From Venturia oleaginea (lineage: Eukaryota; Ascomycota; Dothideomycetes; Venturiales; Venturiaceae): a stretch of DNA of 64,000 nt. Positions 11,075 through 22,438 of the stretch are shown in pieces. The notes under the pieces are model-generated. The model had not been told where the DNA came from. It worked only from the letters and a program-made list of their open reading frames with translations, and made no database searches. The stretch is taken from positions 62,001 through 126,000 of the forward strand of contig JABMLP010000039.1 in NCBI GenBank assembly GCA_013176395.1, given 5' to 3'. Every line of letters begins with the position of its first letter. Positions within the stretch are counted from its first letter, which is position 1. Both the position numbers and the translations under genes were made by a program.

Positions 11075-13273
11075 CTACTTCCTATCCCCAAACAGATCCT
11101 TCTCAATCATAGCCCTGCAGATTGGATGATAGAAGCTCTTGTTCTTCTCAAACGTCTTGACCGCAAAATCACGATCGCACTCATTCAGGAGCTTGAACAG
11201 CGGTCTCACAAACTTCATGCGCCCCACCAAGCCCAGCAACTTGCTAGTCGGTTCATAGACACTCTCCACTTTAGCCTTGAGGCCAATACCAAAGTATCTT
11301 GACACAAGCTCCACATTCTCGGATTTGTCAAAGCCGTAGACTTTGCCCATCAGCTCGATATCATCGACTGGGAGGCTGTCTGGGAAAGATTGGATACGCT
11401 CGAGGAAGGCGACGCTTTGGTTGGCCATCCAGCTGCTGATGTCGCTTGCTTGAGGTTGGAAGGAGTTCGAGGACTTGTTTTTCCATGAGTCGGCAAGGGC
11501 GTAACAGGCATCCACCATTGAAGTGTCGAAGTCTGGCTTGGGAGGGAATCCGGGCTTATGGAATGCTTCGTTCCAGTCAAGGTCATTTAGAAGTTTGGAG
11601 GCGTTTTTGTCGGACTCGAAGAATGAGAGTAGGGTCGATTTGAAGTCATACGAGTCAAGAGATTTGAACTTGAAGACGGTGAAGTACTACGCAATATGTG
11701 TCAGCTTTTATTATGTTAATCGGGGATGGACCTTACATGAGGAATAAATTTGTCCCATTTCTCTTTGCCCATTAACTTTTCCAGTCGGTAAAGAAAGTTG
11801 AAGCCTTTCTCGTATGGAATTGAGCTAAAGGCATCGTCCGGGTCTTTGCCTTTGAGATTGACAACGAGTTTCGTAAACTCGTGATCTTCGCCGTACATTA
11901 GGACAGAGTCTTCGAGAGCTTTCCAGCCGATGATTGCGCTGAAGTCGCGGTGGGGCTCGCCGTGAATCTCGGCTTGGATGCGGCGTTCCAAATAGGTAGT
12001 CCAGCCTTCGTTCAACCCTATATTTGAGTTAGAGATGAAGGCAATGCCATGAGAGCAACCCACAGAAGTGCTCCCATGAAGCGTTGCTAACGAGGTTCCC
12101 GCTCCAGCTATGAGAGAGCTCGTGAGCAATGACGTCGACGTTCTGTCTGTCCTTGCTAATGATGGTGGGAGTTGCGAATGTGAAGACAGGATTCTCCATG
12201 CCGCCATCTGTATTGTTGGGTCAGTGTTTGAGGGATTGAGAGAGGGCAAAAGATGGACACGTACAAGGGAAAGACGCCGGTAGAACGAGAACATTGTACG
12301 TGCCCCAAGCGTAGGGATACACAATCTTCTCAGCAGCCTCCATGAATTTCTCCATATCCTTCTCAAGCTCCCACTTACAACCAACAAGCTCTTCAGGGCC
12401 AGTGCAAACCTGCGACCGGGGACCAATAGATGCAGTGGCAAGATCTCCACTGGCCAAGGCAAATAGATACGAAGGAATGGGTACTTCCTGCTTGAAAGTA
12501 TACAGCAACGTTCCACTTGATCCATGCTTACCAGCTTGGAAGTTGTTGGACCCAGTGGTAAGCCCGCTGGCCACAACAGGCAAAGGCGAACGGATATTAA
12601 AATCGACCGTGGCCTTAACATCTGGTGTATCCTGGCAAGGGAAGACGGACCTAGCGTGGATGGCTTGGCATTGTGAGAACATGTATGGGTGTTTTTTGTT
12701 GGAAGTTTGCGCTGGAGTCAACCATTGTAGCGCAGTGCATTGATCGGTGGTCGTGAGGGTGATTTCAATTTCGATATCCTTGGCCTTTGGCACCTTGTCG
12801 ACTTGTACTGTCAATGGGCTTCCATAAGGTTCAGTGCGCTCGGCAAGATGCCACTTCACAGGCTTGCCACCAATCTTCACATTATGAATGTCGAGGTAGC
12901 TGTGCTTGGTTAGTTGATATCATAGTCGAGTATTGAACGCACCTCGTGTCCAGAATGACATTATTGCTCTCGGAATCGGTCAAGCTCTTCAACTTCAACA
13001 CAACGTCACCTGACAACCTCTTTTTCTGGAAATCAATTTCCAAGTTGACAGTGATGTGAGATGTTCGCCAATTGTTGTAGTTAGAGAGCTGCAAAGACGT
13101 TGTTAGTCCACGATGGCGTGAGCGTCCCAAAGCATTGATCTGGAACGTACCGTGTTGGGATCCCTCGAATTGTTTGTGGCGATAGGACGAACGACCATGG
13201 CAGCGGGTGCACGATGCATGAATCTCAGGATAAAAGGTCGTGTTGAGGAGGTCAGAAGAGTTAAGCCGAGCAT
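11075..13273 (-). CDS. Leukotriene A4 hydrolase-type aminopeptidase (M1 family), 6 exons, 646 aa
   Basis: Exons on the minus strand: 13273-13151, 13088-12943, 12899-12265, 12207-12064, 12017-11737, 11686-11075; all introns are GT-AG and the sum is in frame. The protein shows the M1 signature GGMEN (303-307), the zinc site HELSH (330-334) and the third ligand in NEGWT (Glu353), exactly HExxH-18-E, followed by the C-terminal helical domain ending near ...EKDLFGDRK. In yeast the homologue (Lap2/LKH) is a bifunctional zinc aminopeptidase and epoxide hydrolase of the cytosol and nucleus. The 13273 start adds a hydrophobic/basic leader ([14 protein letters not shown]); a later ATG at 13198 ([10 protein letters not shown]) would give the plain cytosolic form. 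It is tail-to-head with the mcd4 gene, about 155 bp away. Confidence 0.95.
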
Positions 13274-13428
13274 GCACGTTTGTCGACGCCGTGAGCCTGA
13301 GGTTCGTTAGCATTCAGCCTGAGGTTCATTGGCCTTCCTCTTCGGGTCTAGCAGCTTTCGTCACGAGGGAATATCCGCTGATCTAACTCAGAATACGACT
13401 GGGGCAAAAATCCAAGGATATATGTCAT

Positions 13429-16400
13429 CTATGATACCTTCCCATTCCCTTTACCATGCTCATGGCCACCAGTCCCCTCAAGCACTGCCACAGCTTCCTC
13501 ATCATCATTGAACACCACTCCCTCAATGAGCTTCTCACTCGCAACCTCCAGCCCGCTAACAAACATACACAATGCACTACTAATACAAAAATGGCTAATG
13601 CTCGTTCCAATGTCGAGCCAACTTCCTTCATCCCTCACCATCCAAAAGAATCGTATCGTCATCACATCTCCAATCGCCATGACCATCATAAACAGCGACG
13701 AAGGCGCCACGCCGAGTCGTCGGTTCAAGATACCAAGGTTGGCCGAGAGGACCGCAAACGGGACTATGATTTTGACGACGAGGAGAGCACCTTGAGAAAA
13801 GGGGTCGAAGACGGGGATAAGCCGGTAGACGGCGTCCAGGGAGAAAGAAGAGATGGACGCGATGTTACCTGTGCTAAAGAAGGCGGACTGGAGGAGGAAG
13901 AGGGAAAACAGGGAGATGCGGGCATCGCCCAGCGTGAGAGCGCGGTATTTTCCTGCCAGCGTGCGCCTTGTTTTGCCGGCTGATGACGTGTATTTGTAGA
14001 TGTGGTGTTCAAGTCGGACCCATGTAACAAGGGTGATACAGAAGGCAAGAAAGAAGAGGCCCTCGTATGAGATTGTGAGGATGATGAAGGTTGGGGAGAA
14101 GGTCAGGAAGATGATTAGGAGCCTATGGAGGTAGTGATGGCTTGGCTGAAGACGATGCAGGACTGGCACTATCATCGAGGCAACTAACGATACGTCAGTC
14201 CCAGAGTGGGTTATGGGGGGCTGTGCATCACTTACTCATTGTGAGCCATCCTACAAGTTGTGTCCCAAGCGGCAAACCCTGCTTGGACTGAATGGATGCG
14301 ACGCTGGAGCGTGTCACCAACATCGCAAGCATGATGAGGCCGATTTGAAGGCCAATCACAACTCTTGAGATCAAAGGCTTTTCTTTCGCTATCGCGTTAC
14401 GCTTTGTCCATGGCAGCTGCTCGATGATGCTATCCTCGTAGAAAAGATAGAGAGCTCCAACAACCAGCATAAGGACACCGCCTAGCATTCTACTCGCGGC
14501 TTAGCTAGGCTGATAAGCCACGTGTGACAACCTTCTTACATTTGATTAATGCTTTCAGTCTTGACGACCGGTAAGAGAGTGAAAATGCCCATGGAGGCGC
14601 AAGACAATGCCCACGCCGTCACAAGAGCCACGTTATTCTGCATGAATTGCATGCCATGGAATGCCGGCCAAGCAGCCGCAAGAAAATAGCAGATCGTGAA
14701 AATTTCTCGATGGTGATAACTTTGCACCTGAACTAATGTTAGTTTCAATTCGTACAGCACTTCTTCTGAACCTACCAATGCCTCCAGTAAACCTAAAAAC
14801 GCCACACTTTTGAAAACCGTATCCACGCGCGCCTTTTTTGATGATACATTACCAAACAGAACTTCTTTTCCCTGCACCAAAGCGCTTCGTCGAGCAAAAA
14901 CTTCTTCCCAGAAGATGACAGGGAAAATTCCGTATGCGTAATATGTCCACGAAGAACGCTGGACGTAAAGAATGGAATATAAAACGACGAGTGCAGAAGA
15001 GAAAGAAATATTACTGGCCGTGGTCCTCTTATCTTGGGTCTGGCCGTGCAGGACGTGCAAGTCGATGACGGTGGTAGTTGCATAGGCGATCCAGCCCAGG
15101 AAGCCTGTCGTGACGAGAGCTCGTAGGAAAAGCCAATCGTAGGTTTGGAGATAGCGCAATCCTTGGAGGCCAAGATGGATCAACTCCTTGCATTGCTCAA
15201 TGGCGTCCTCTGGTCGATTGCGTTGAATAGACTGCTCGATTTGAGCAATACGATACTTGATTGAATGTGTGACATCTGAAAAACCAGAGTATGGTCGATA
15301 CCGTAACTCAGTGGCCTTCTTTTGCTCTTCCTTGACCCGGTACATCTCCAGTATACCTCTAGCATTAACAAGCAATGCCTCTGCCTTCGCTTTTGCACTT
15401 GCACCCACATATGCCAGAGGAAGCTCGCCGACCGAGTTAACAGGGAAAGCAAGGCCAGCCAGATATGCCATCAGGGCCGCGACGTCAGCTTGAGCAACAT
15501 CATTCCGCTGAATCTTGTCAAAACCCCAGTCGGAAGAGAACCCATCCTCATGACCAGAAGCCGTTCCCTGCAACTTTTTGACTGGTTTCGCGACGCCAGA
15601 TCCCCAAGCAATCAAAGGTGTACGAGTGTTATCCGGATGTCCATCTCCATGACTACCCCAATCGCTCATGCCGTGATCTGCCGTGAAGACATAAGCTGTC
15701 TTCCCATCGTCATAAAACGCATCGATGAGCTTTGTAATCTCTTCGACACCTTGATCCACTACTTTGATATTGTGCAAATACTCCTTTGAATAGGGCCTGA
15801 ATCCATGTCCCGTAGTATCCAGTCCAAGCAGATGCAAAAAGAAGACCAGTTTATCCTGCTTCAACGCAGCATTCAACGTCGCATTCGTCTTCGCCTCTTC
15901 AAACAACGCCTTGACCCTGTCAAAGACCCAAATATCCAATTGTATCGCATCAGACGTGAAATCCTCCAATTCAGCACCATACGTATAGGCATCAACTCTT
16001 CCCTCGGTAGCACCCTCCTGGAACATGAGCAGAATATCTGGACTGCCCCAACTCCACGTATGCCGACTCTGGTTAAAGACGCTGTCAAAGTTGACGGGGT
16101 TCAATTTCCAGCCTGTTGTGACGGCAGAGACATCTTCGTAGAGACCAGCAATAAGCGCGACATGTCCAGGTCGTGATTCGGTAGGAACGCGAGTATGCGA
16201 TACGCCAAAGGTGCCTTCTTCAAGGACTTTCTGGCGTAGAAATGGCGTGAGTGGTCGGGGTATTAGGGAGGCGGAATCGTTCTGATTCTGAGGGCTAGGA
16301 TCGGGGAACGATTGGAAACATTTATCGGCGCGCAATCCATCTCCTTGAAGTTACATGTTAGCTTCGACTCTGCCTGCTCCCCAAATCCTCCTCCTTCTCC

Positions 16401-16595
16401 TCCTCTTGATCTCAGATCCCACAACATACCAACATACAGCACCAATCTTTTTGCTGGCGCTTCGGCTTCGACGGCGAATTCCCTCATGCCATGAACGATA
16501 GGACTGACAAAGTAAATGTCGAAGATGGAGTAAACATAAATCAAATGAAAGACAACGGCAATGCCTAGGAAACCCAGGCGCCCAAGTCTTGCCAT
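13429..16595 (-). CDS. mcd4: GPI ethanolamine phosphate transferase 1 (Mcd4/PIG-N), 5 exons, 975 aa
   Basis: Exons: 16595-16430, 16340-14776, 14727-14540, 14489-14236, 14183-13429, with introns of 48-89 nt and the sum in frame. The N-terminus [20 protein letters not shown] is the usual Mcd4 membrane anchor, so I chose 16595 rather than the upstream ATG at 16622. The lumenal alkaline-phosphatase-like domain shows VGDGLRAD (Asp57), PTESRPGH (likely nucleophile Thr110), LDTTGHGF (about 230) and [16 protein letters not shown] (276-291), the metal ligands. About a dozen hydrophobic segments follow (PigN domain). The enzyme sits in the ER and adds ethanolamine phosphate to the first mannose of GPI anchors; it is essential for cell wall proteins in yeast. 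The first intron ends in GAG rather than CAG/TAG. Confidence 0.95.
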
Positions 16596-17112
16596 GATTG
16601 TGGATGGTGAAAGGAGTGACACGCTTCAAACAAATTTTGGCCTGCATAGACATCCAGGACGCGAATCAATGCCCTGATGTCAGGCTGGGCAGACTCCTTG
16701 CACAGTTGCTCAGGGGAGAAGTAGTACATAAGCCGAAGGAGCAATAACTTATCGACACATTTGTGTTTGTCGTATGCAACTTTGTTTTCAAGTTTTTCAA
16801 TCCCATTCTGTCAAAGACCCCAGGCTGTTCTTTTCTCCCATCTTCGATACGCCGTTCGGTTGTTCCTTGCCTCCTGCCATGTCATGTCACATACAAACTC
16901 AAAATTGCTCTCATCGCAACATTACGATTTGTCATTTTCACCATCTCGGACACGCAATGGTTCAATCAAAATACATCATTTATGCCGACCGAAGGTCTCA
17001 AAAGCGTAGTCTTACATGCTACAAACCGCATATCCATCAATACTCCTTCACAACGAACAGAGAAAAGTAGGGCAAAATCATACAGGAGAAATAGACCAAT
17101 GGCTATCATATA
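16596..17112. promoter_or_regulatory. Intergenic: mcd4 promoter and acyl-CoA synthetase 3' region
   Basis: About 520 bp between the mcd4 start and the end of the next minus-strand gene, so it must hold the mcd4 promoter. No unambiguous TATA element or other motif stands out. Confidence 0.45.
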
Positions 17113-19416
17113 TTAGTTGCCAGCCTTCTTGTATGCAGCATCCACCTCTTTCTTGTACTTTTCCAAGATAGCTTTTCGGTTCAGCTTTTGTGCTGAAGTC
17201 GTGAGGCCCTAGGGGTTGTTAGCATGCTCCAGGAGCAAGTTTCGTTTCAAAACACTCACATTCTGTGGTGTCCACTCCTCATCGGCCAAAATCACACCCT
17301 CGATAATTTCAATGCCGCTCAAACCGCCTTTGCGCCCAACGTCCTGCAATTGCTTCAATACAGCTGAATTGACTTTATCGTCGTGCACCAATTCTTCCAA
17401 ATGATCGCCTGAGACACCGACGTCTCCGGCGACCTTCTTGAGCGCGGGCTCAGCTGGTACAATAATGGCCACTGGCTTGGCCTTGTTTGGATCGGCATAC
17501 ACGCAGATATTGGCAACAACTGTCGCCGAGCGATAGATCGACTCCAACTTCTCGAGCGCAATGTACTCGCCGTTGAGCGTCTTCACCAAATTCTTCTTGC
17601 GGTCAATGATTCGGGTCTGTCCGTTGTGGTCGAACTCGCCAATGTCTCCAGTCTTAAACCATCCATCATCGGTAAAGGCTTCCTTGGTTTCCGACTCGAG
17701 ATCCAGGTACCCAGAGACGACACTAGGACCACGAAGCCAGATCTCACCCTGAGGTGGGTCGTTGGTGACAAAATATCCCGCGTCTGGGAAATCGACGAGC
17801 TTGCACTCGACTGCACCGGGAAGCTCTCCCAAGGATTCGGGCGTCCAGGCCAGAGGATCCTGGATTGCACCACAAGCAGCCGTTTCTGTTAAGCCGTAGC
17901 CACTGATCATAGGCGTGATCGCATAGGAGATGAACTTTTGAGTATCTGTCGAGATTGGTCCACCACCATTCAGGCACACTCTTAGACATCCGCCAGTAGC
18001 GTCTTTGACCTTATTGAAGACGATGGCGTCAAGGATACCTGAGCCAGGGATACCATGCGAGATGAGGAATTGCTTAGCAGCAAGAGCGCCCCAGAACAGG
18101 TTTCGCACAACAGCGCTGCCGGCATTGACTTTTGCTAGAATACCCTTCTTGACGGTTTCCCACACCGCTGGCACACCAACAAGAATGGTAGGTTTGAACT
18201 CACGAATGTCGCCCTTACAGTTCTTAACAGAGCCATCTGAAAGTGTTCGAGGGTTACCATAACCCATAGTTCCGCCCCAAAACAAGATACCGTTCTCAAG
18301 GACGAACTCGAGGATGTGAGCCAAAGGTAGATACGTAAGGAGACGATCGCTGGGTCCGAGGAAGGGTCCTACTACAGTATCGAGACCACCGACTATCGGG
18401 ATTAGCATGTAAAGTATCGGTTCGATTTAATGCAGCATACCTGCAGCAACCACGTTCTTGTGCGTGAGCATAACACCTTTTGGTGCGCCCGTTGAACCCG
18501 AGGTGTACATGACACAAGCGAGATCATCACGCTTCGGTGGAACGGTATCGACCGGATTTTCTTCTCCAAGTTTTCTCAGCTCGTCGAAGCTCAAAATTGT
18601 GAGATGAGGATGCACCTCCTTGAGCTTGGAAATATCCTCTTGCTTGGCCTCCTCCCCTGTGTTGTACACCACGACCTTGATGGCTTTGGCTTCTTTCAGC
18701 GGATTGATCAATTTGGTGAGAAGATGAGGATCGAGGTATATGGCTAGTTGCGTTGGTTTGCAACATGGAGTGCTTGAGACCTTCCTCGCCCAGAGTGTCG
18801 TAGGCAGTAACAATGGCCATAGATTGAGACATGGCGCCTGTTGGCATCAGCATACAGACAAGTTTAACGGATCCGAATCACTCACCGTGTGCGGTTGCAA
18901 GCCAGTGTGGACTGAAGGAACATTAGCGTAGGCTTAGCACAACTCGACCATTGCAACTCACTGAGTAGCAGCAAATAGATGAACTTTGTCACCCGCATTC
19001 AAGCCAAGCTTCCTGTATCCAGCACCAAGATCTAGGGCCAACTTCTCGAACTCAATGAAGCTCATGTATGAATATGTGCTCAGCTCAAAGAAAGTCCACT
19101 TCTTGTCAACCTCAGTCTCCTTCCCATCGACCATCTTCCTGATCTTCTTGACCTCATTATGTGTCTTTAGCAGTTTTCGCGAACCAACAGCCTTTGCATT
19201 GCCAAACTTCTTTGCAGCGAACCGTAGGACGTCGTGGACTGTGCGAATATCTGGATGAGGACTCTCCACAAGCTTGTCCTTTGTCTTGATGTTTCGTCTA
19301 GGGATAGTTTCGCCTTCTACGCGGGGGTATCCGGGTGCTTCGACAGTAGAGACGGTGTTCTTGTAGTTCTTTGGCAGGGGCTTTATGTCCTGGAAATTGC
19401 CTGAAGGGACCGTCAT
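17113..19416 (-). CDS. Long-chain fatty acid-CoA ligase (Faa1/Faa4 type), 5 exons, one-base frameshift
   Basis: Exons: 19416-18962, 18911-18886 (26 nt), 18837-18441, 18392-17260, 17208-17113. Without one extra base the product is 701 residues, normal for fungal Faa1/Faa4. Motifs: the AMP/ATP loop [16 protein letters not shown] (exon 3), [20 protein letters not shown] and [15 protein letters not shown] with DRKKNLVK. It activates long-chain fatty acids to acyl-CoA for lipid synthesis and beta-oxidation. In exon 3 the frame slips at 18744-18747: QTNAT is followed by AIYLDPHL one base later, and no intron can explain it. Either the base is an assembly error or the gene is freshly broken. The start lies in a good ACC-ATG context; the neighbour upstream is divergent. 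Confidence 0.9.
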
Positions 19417-19906
19417 GGTGTTGTCGTTGGTGATGGAAGGTGCCGGGAAGCCGAAGGAGTGTTTCTGAAGGAGTTGCGGATGAGGATGAGGATGAGGATG
19501 AGGATGAGGATGCGGTGCGAGTAGCAGAGCAGCGACAGCGAGGGCGGCGGCGACGGCTACGGCGACGGCGGCCAGAGTAGATGGGGAGCGCTTTAAAATG
19601 GGTTGGTGGTTGTTGACTGGAGGCTTCTGAATGACGATGGGTTGGAGCTAAGGTCGGTCTCCACATAGCGCACAAGCTGGAACTTTCATCTGTTCGTGGC
19701 GCGCCCGAGACGGCTACGGAGTACGGAGTACCTAAGTAAAACCAAGAGAACAACTCATCCACCACTGCTGCCAATGGCAAGTGAATGACACCTGATTTCT
19801 GGGCGATCAACAAGCAAAGAGCGCTATAAGCCAGAGGCATCCATTGCGTCTACTACGAACTGCTCAAGCTGCTCAACGCTTTTTCACCGGCCGAGAAGGT
19901 AACATT
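19417..19906. promoter_or_regulatory. Divergent promoter between acyl-CoA synthetase and the methyltransferase gene
   Basis: 490 bp between two outward-facing start codons (19416 minus, 19907 plus). It contains the hexamer microsatellite and a short duplication CGGAGTACGGAGTAC near 19718-19732. No specific factor site is claimed. Confidence 0.55.
19478..19512. repeat. Microsatellite (GGATGA)n in the 5' region of the acyl-CoA synthetase gene
   Basis: Nearly six uninterrupted copies of the hexamer GGATGA, ending 62 bp upstream of the synthetase ATG (on its strand, CATCCT repeats). It probably lies in the 5' UTR. Confidence 0.9.
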
Positions 19907-20938
19907 ATGGATGTATTGCGCCAAACGTTGGGCCAAGAAATTGCCGAGCCAGAAGAAGGCAAGTTAAGATAGATACCTTTCTTTCTATCGGCTCCTCATC
20001 CCCAGCGCCTTCATTCGTGTGCCCAATCTATGCTTGGCTAATTTGCTCTTGTGACCAGAGACGTTTCTGGTCTTCACCCAGAGCATTCCGAGTCAGAATC
20101 TCGGCTTCGTCGATCCAAAAGCGACAATCCTGAATCTCACTGTCGCCGGCAAAGACCTAAACATTCTACAGTCCCCAGGTCTTCTCTCCTCCGACCGCAC
20201 TCAAGGTACCACCGGTGCTGGTATACATCATCCCCGTAATCTCAAGTGTCCACCGCCACATGCTAATCTCTGGTAACAACAGTTGTTTGGAAGATAACCC
20301 CCCTCTTCGCAGATTGGATTTGCCGCGATGCAAACCTCCTGGTTAAATGCGGCGTGCTTCCGCCCGGGACATCACATGTTTTGGAATTGGGTTGTGGCAT
20401 ATCTGGAATCGTCAGCCTTGTTCTGGCGCCGAGGGTGAATGTGTACCTCGCCACGGACCAAAAATACATTTTGAAACACTTACGACAGAATATCGCTAAC
20501 AATATCGACACTCCCCCTACAAGCAATTCCAGAAAGAGAAAGGCTGAATCGAAGGCCCACGCATCGTCGTCCAACATTGTCGTGAGAGCGCTAGATTGGG
20601 AAACTGATGATATCCACCATCTCTATCACGACATTGGTCTTCAAGGTGGGGCAGGTATCGACCTAATCATCTCATGCGATTGCATCTACAACGAAGCTCT
20701 TGTGGTGCCATTCGTCAATGTCTGCAAAGATATCTGCAGCCTAGCCCCTGCTTCGAAGCCGACTGTTTGCGTAGTTGCTCAGATGTTGAGGTCCTCAGAT
20801 GTCTTTGAAGCATGGCTGACTGCGTTCCATAAGCACTTTCATGTTTGGAAGATCCCTGATGAATTCCTGGACGATGGTTTGAAAGAAGATACTGGTTTTA
20901 TTTTGCACATAGGCATCCTGCGACAACCAGAGTGCTAA
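19907..20938 (+). CDS. Rkm5-like ribosomal lysine methyltransferase (METTL21 family), 3 exons, 289 aa
   Basis: Exons 19907-19958, 20059-20220 and 20283-20938 give 289 residues. Intron 1 has a GC-AG border (GAAG|GCAAGT ... GACCAG). Exon 2 gives the family stretch LGFVDPKA and LQSPGLLSS; exon 3 has VVWKITPLFADW, the SAM-binding motif I VLELGCGISGI, DQKYILKHLRQNI and the post-motif block LIISCDCIYNEALV. This is the arrangement of class I methyltransferases of the METTL21 group; yeast Rkm5 methylates a lysine of ribosomal protein L1. Family membership is well supported; the exact substrate is inferred. It is divergent from the acyl-CoA synthetase gene and convergent with ura5. Confidence 0.87.
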
Positions 20939-21329
20939 CTTCCAGCAAAAATGAAGGAGATTAAATCTGACAAATCTATCGTAAAGCATTCAAAACTCGA
21001 CCCTATTATCAGTCGTCCCTCTTTAGGCTCTATCGTTGCAATTAAATGCAACTAGGCAATAATGGGGAATGAGTAAAGGCATTTTTTCAAAGTTAATCAT
21101 GTGCTCTGCACGGCCTGAATTGTTCATCTGCCCATTGGTGTTTCTGTTTCTAACTCGCCAGGAGTTTTGTCATTTTCAACTTTTTTTCCCCTCTCGTCAG
21201 GCCAGGGGGATCGACCCTGTGTTCTCTTCAGCCAAAAACCTTTCCTCCTTCATGTCCGCCGTCAGCATCAACCCTGTTTTCTGAGTTCCCAAAATCCCAC
21301 GCTGTTCATCTTCCAGCTCATGATGCCGC
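20939..21329. other. Convergent 3' intergenic region
   Basis: 390 bp between the stop codons of the methyltransferase gene (plus) and ura5 (minus). It would hold both 3' UTRs. No gene is seen. Confidence 0.5.
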
Positions 21330-22037
21330 TCAATCGCTAGCCTTATACTTCTGCCTATATTCCTCCAACCGATTCAAATCGTCCTCACTGCCACCCTCCT
21401 TCAAGAATCCTACCACATCATCCAGCGACAAGATACTCAAGACCGGAACGCCATACTGTTTTCTCACCTCACCAATAGCACTCTGTCTCGGCGCATCTTC
21501 GCTCTCGCCTTCCTTTGCAGGTGTCTTCTCCAGTCTGTTGAAAGCCACGATGATGCCGGCCAGTATCCCTCCTTCTGCTTTGATGATTCCAATCGCTTCC
21601 CGGATAGCAGTCCCAGCTGTAATGACGTCGTCTACGATAACGACTCGCTTTCCCGTGAGTGGCGAGCCGACGATTGAGCCGCCCTCGCCATGTGCCTTTG
21701 CTTCCTTGCGATTGTAAGAGTAGCCCACGACGCCGCCGTATTTCTTCGCGTCAACATCCAGTAGCTTATCAGAGGCCAGTGCCGCAAGCGTGATTCCCTT
21801 GTAAGCCGGTCCAAAGAGAACATCGAATTGGACGTCAGAGGAGGCTAGAGTTTGGGCATAGGCCGTAGCCATAGAGCGGGCGAGGTCATTACGGTGGAAG
21901 AGGCCTGCATTGAAGAAGTATGGGGATAGACGGCCAGATTTCAGGGTGAAGGTGCCGAATTTCAGTGCTTGGACGGAGAGACAGGTTTGAATGAAGGAGG
22001 TTTTGTAGTCTGCAAGGTTGGAGGAGGACGACGACAT
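21330..22037 (-). CDS. ura5: Orotate phosphoribosyltransferase, 235 aa, single exon
   Basis: The frame from ATG 22037 (MSSSSSNLADYKTSFIQ) to 21330 gives 235 residues, the normal size for fungal OPRTase. The frame stays open upstream to 22196, but the family starts at the Ser-rich methionine. Motifs: FTLKSGRLSPYFFNAG near the N-terminus, FGPAYKGITLA, YNRKEAKAHGEGG (catalytic loop) and the PRPP-binding VVIVDDVITAGTA. It converts orotate and PRPP to OMP, the fifth step of pyrimidine synthesis, as a cytosolic homodimer; loss causes uridine auxotrophy and 5-FOA resistance. It is divergent from nog1. Confidence 0.96.
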   Translation of the reverse strand: MSSSSSNLADYKTSFIQTCLSVQALKFGTFTLKSGRLSPYFFNAGLFHRNDLARSMATAYAQTLASSDVQFDVLFGPAYKGITLAALASDKLLDVDAKKYGGVVGYSYNRKEAKAHGEGGSIVGSPLTGKRVVIVDDVITAGTAIREAIGIIKAEGGILAGIIVAFNRLEKTPAKEGESEDAPRQSAIGEVRKQYGVPVLSILSLDDVVGFLKEGGSEDDLNRLEEYRQKYKASD

Positions 22038-22438
22038 TTTGAAATCTATATTTCCAGTTGTGAGTAAAGATAGATCACAGAAGACGTGCAGCGATCTGAA
22101 CCATAGAGCTACTCTACTGTGTGTTCGTGAGGTTTGTGATGTTTTTGCGATGAAGAAGGACGAGTGAGCATCAACTATCATCTTGCGTACGTCCATATTA
22201 AGTGCATTTTGAATTGGAAAGAATTACCTGCAAATTGGTTGACTACCGCGCAACAGACGAGAAGGTTAATGCCAGGTCCCAATGTGAAATAATCTTTTGG
22301 AGGGGCTCTTATGGGATGGGCCGTATTCCAATGGCTTTCAGGCCCTCCCCACCCTTATCGAAAAATATCGATCTTTTCTTTCGAGGCGAGGCGAGGCGAA
22401 ACAACAGTGAAATTCATATCCACAACCACACCAGCAAC
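22038..22438. promoter_or_regulatory. Divergent promoter between ura5 and nog1
   Basis: About 400 bp between the start codons of ura5 (minus) and nog1 (plus). A GAGGCGAGGCGAGGCG run lies just before the nog1 start region (22383-22398). Confidence 0.55.

Noticed and set aside
13456..13983. Plus-strand open frame of 175 codons
   Set aside because: Antisense to the last exon of mcd4, whose hydrophobic membrane-segment codons explain it.
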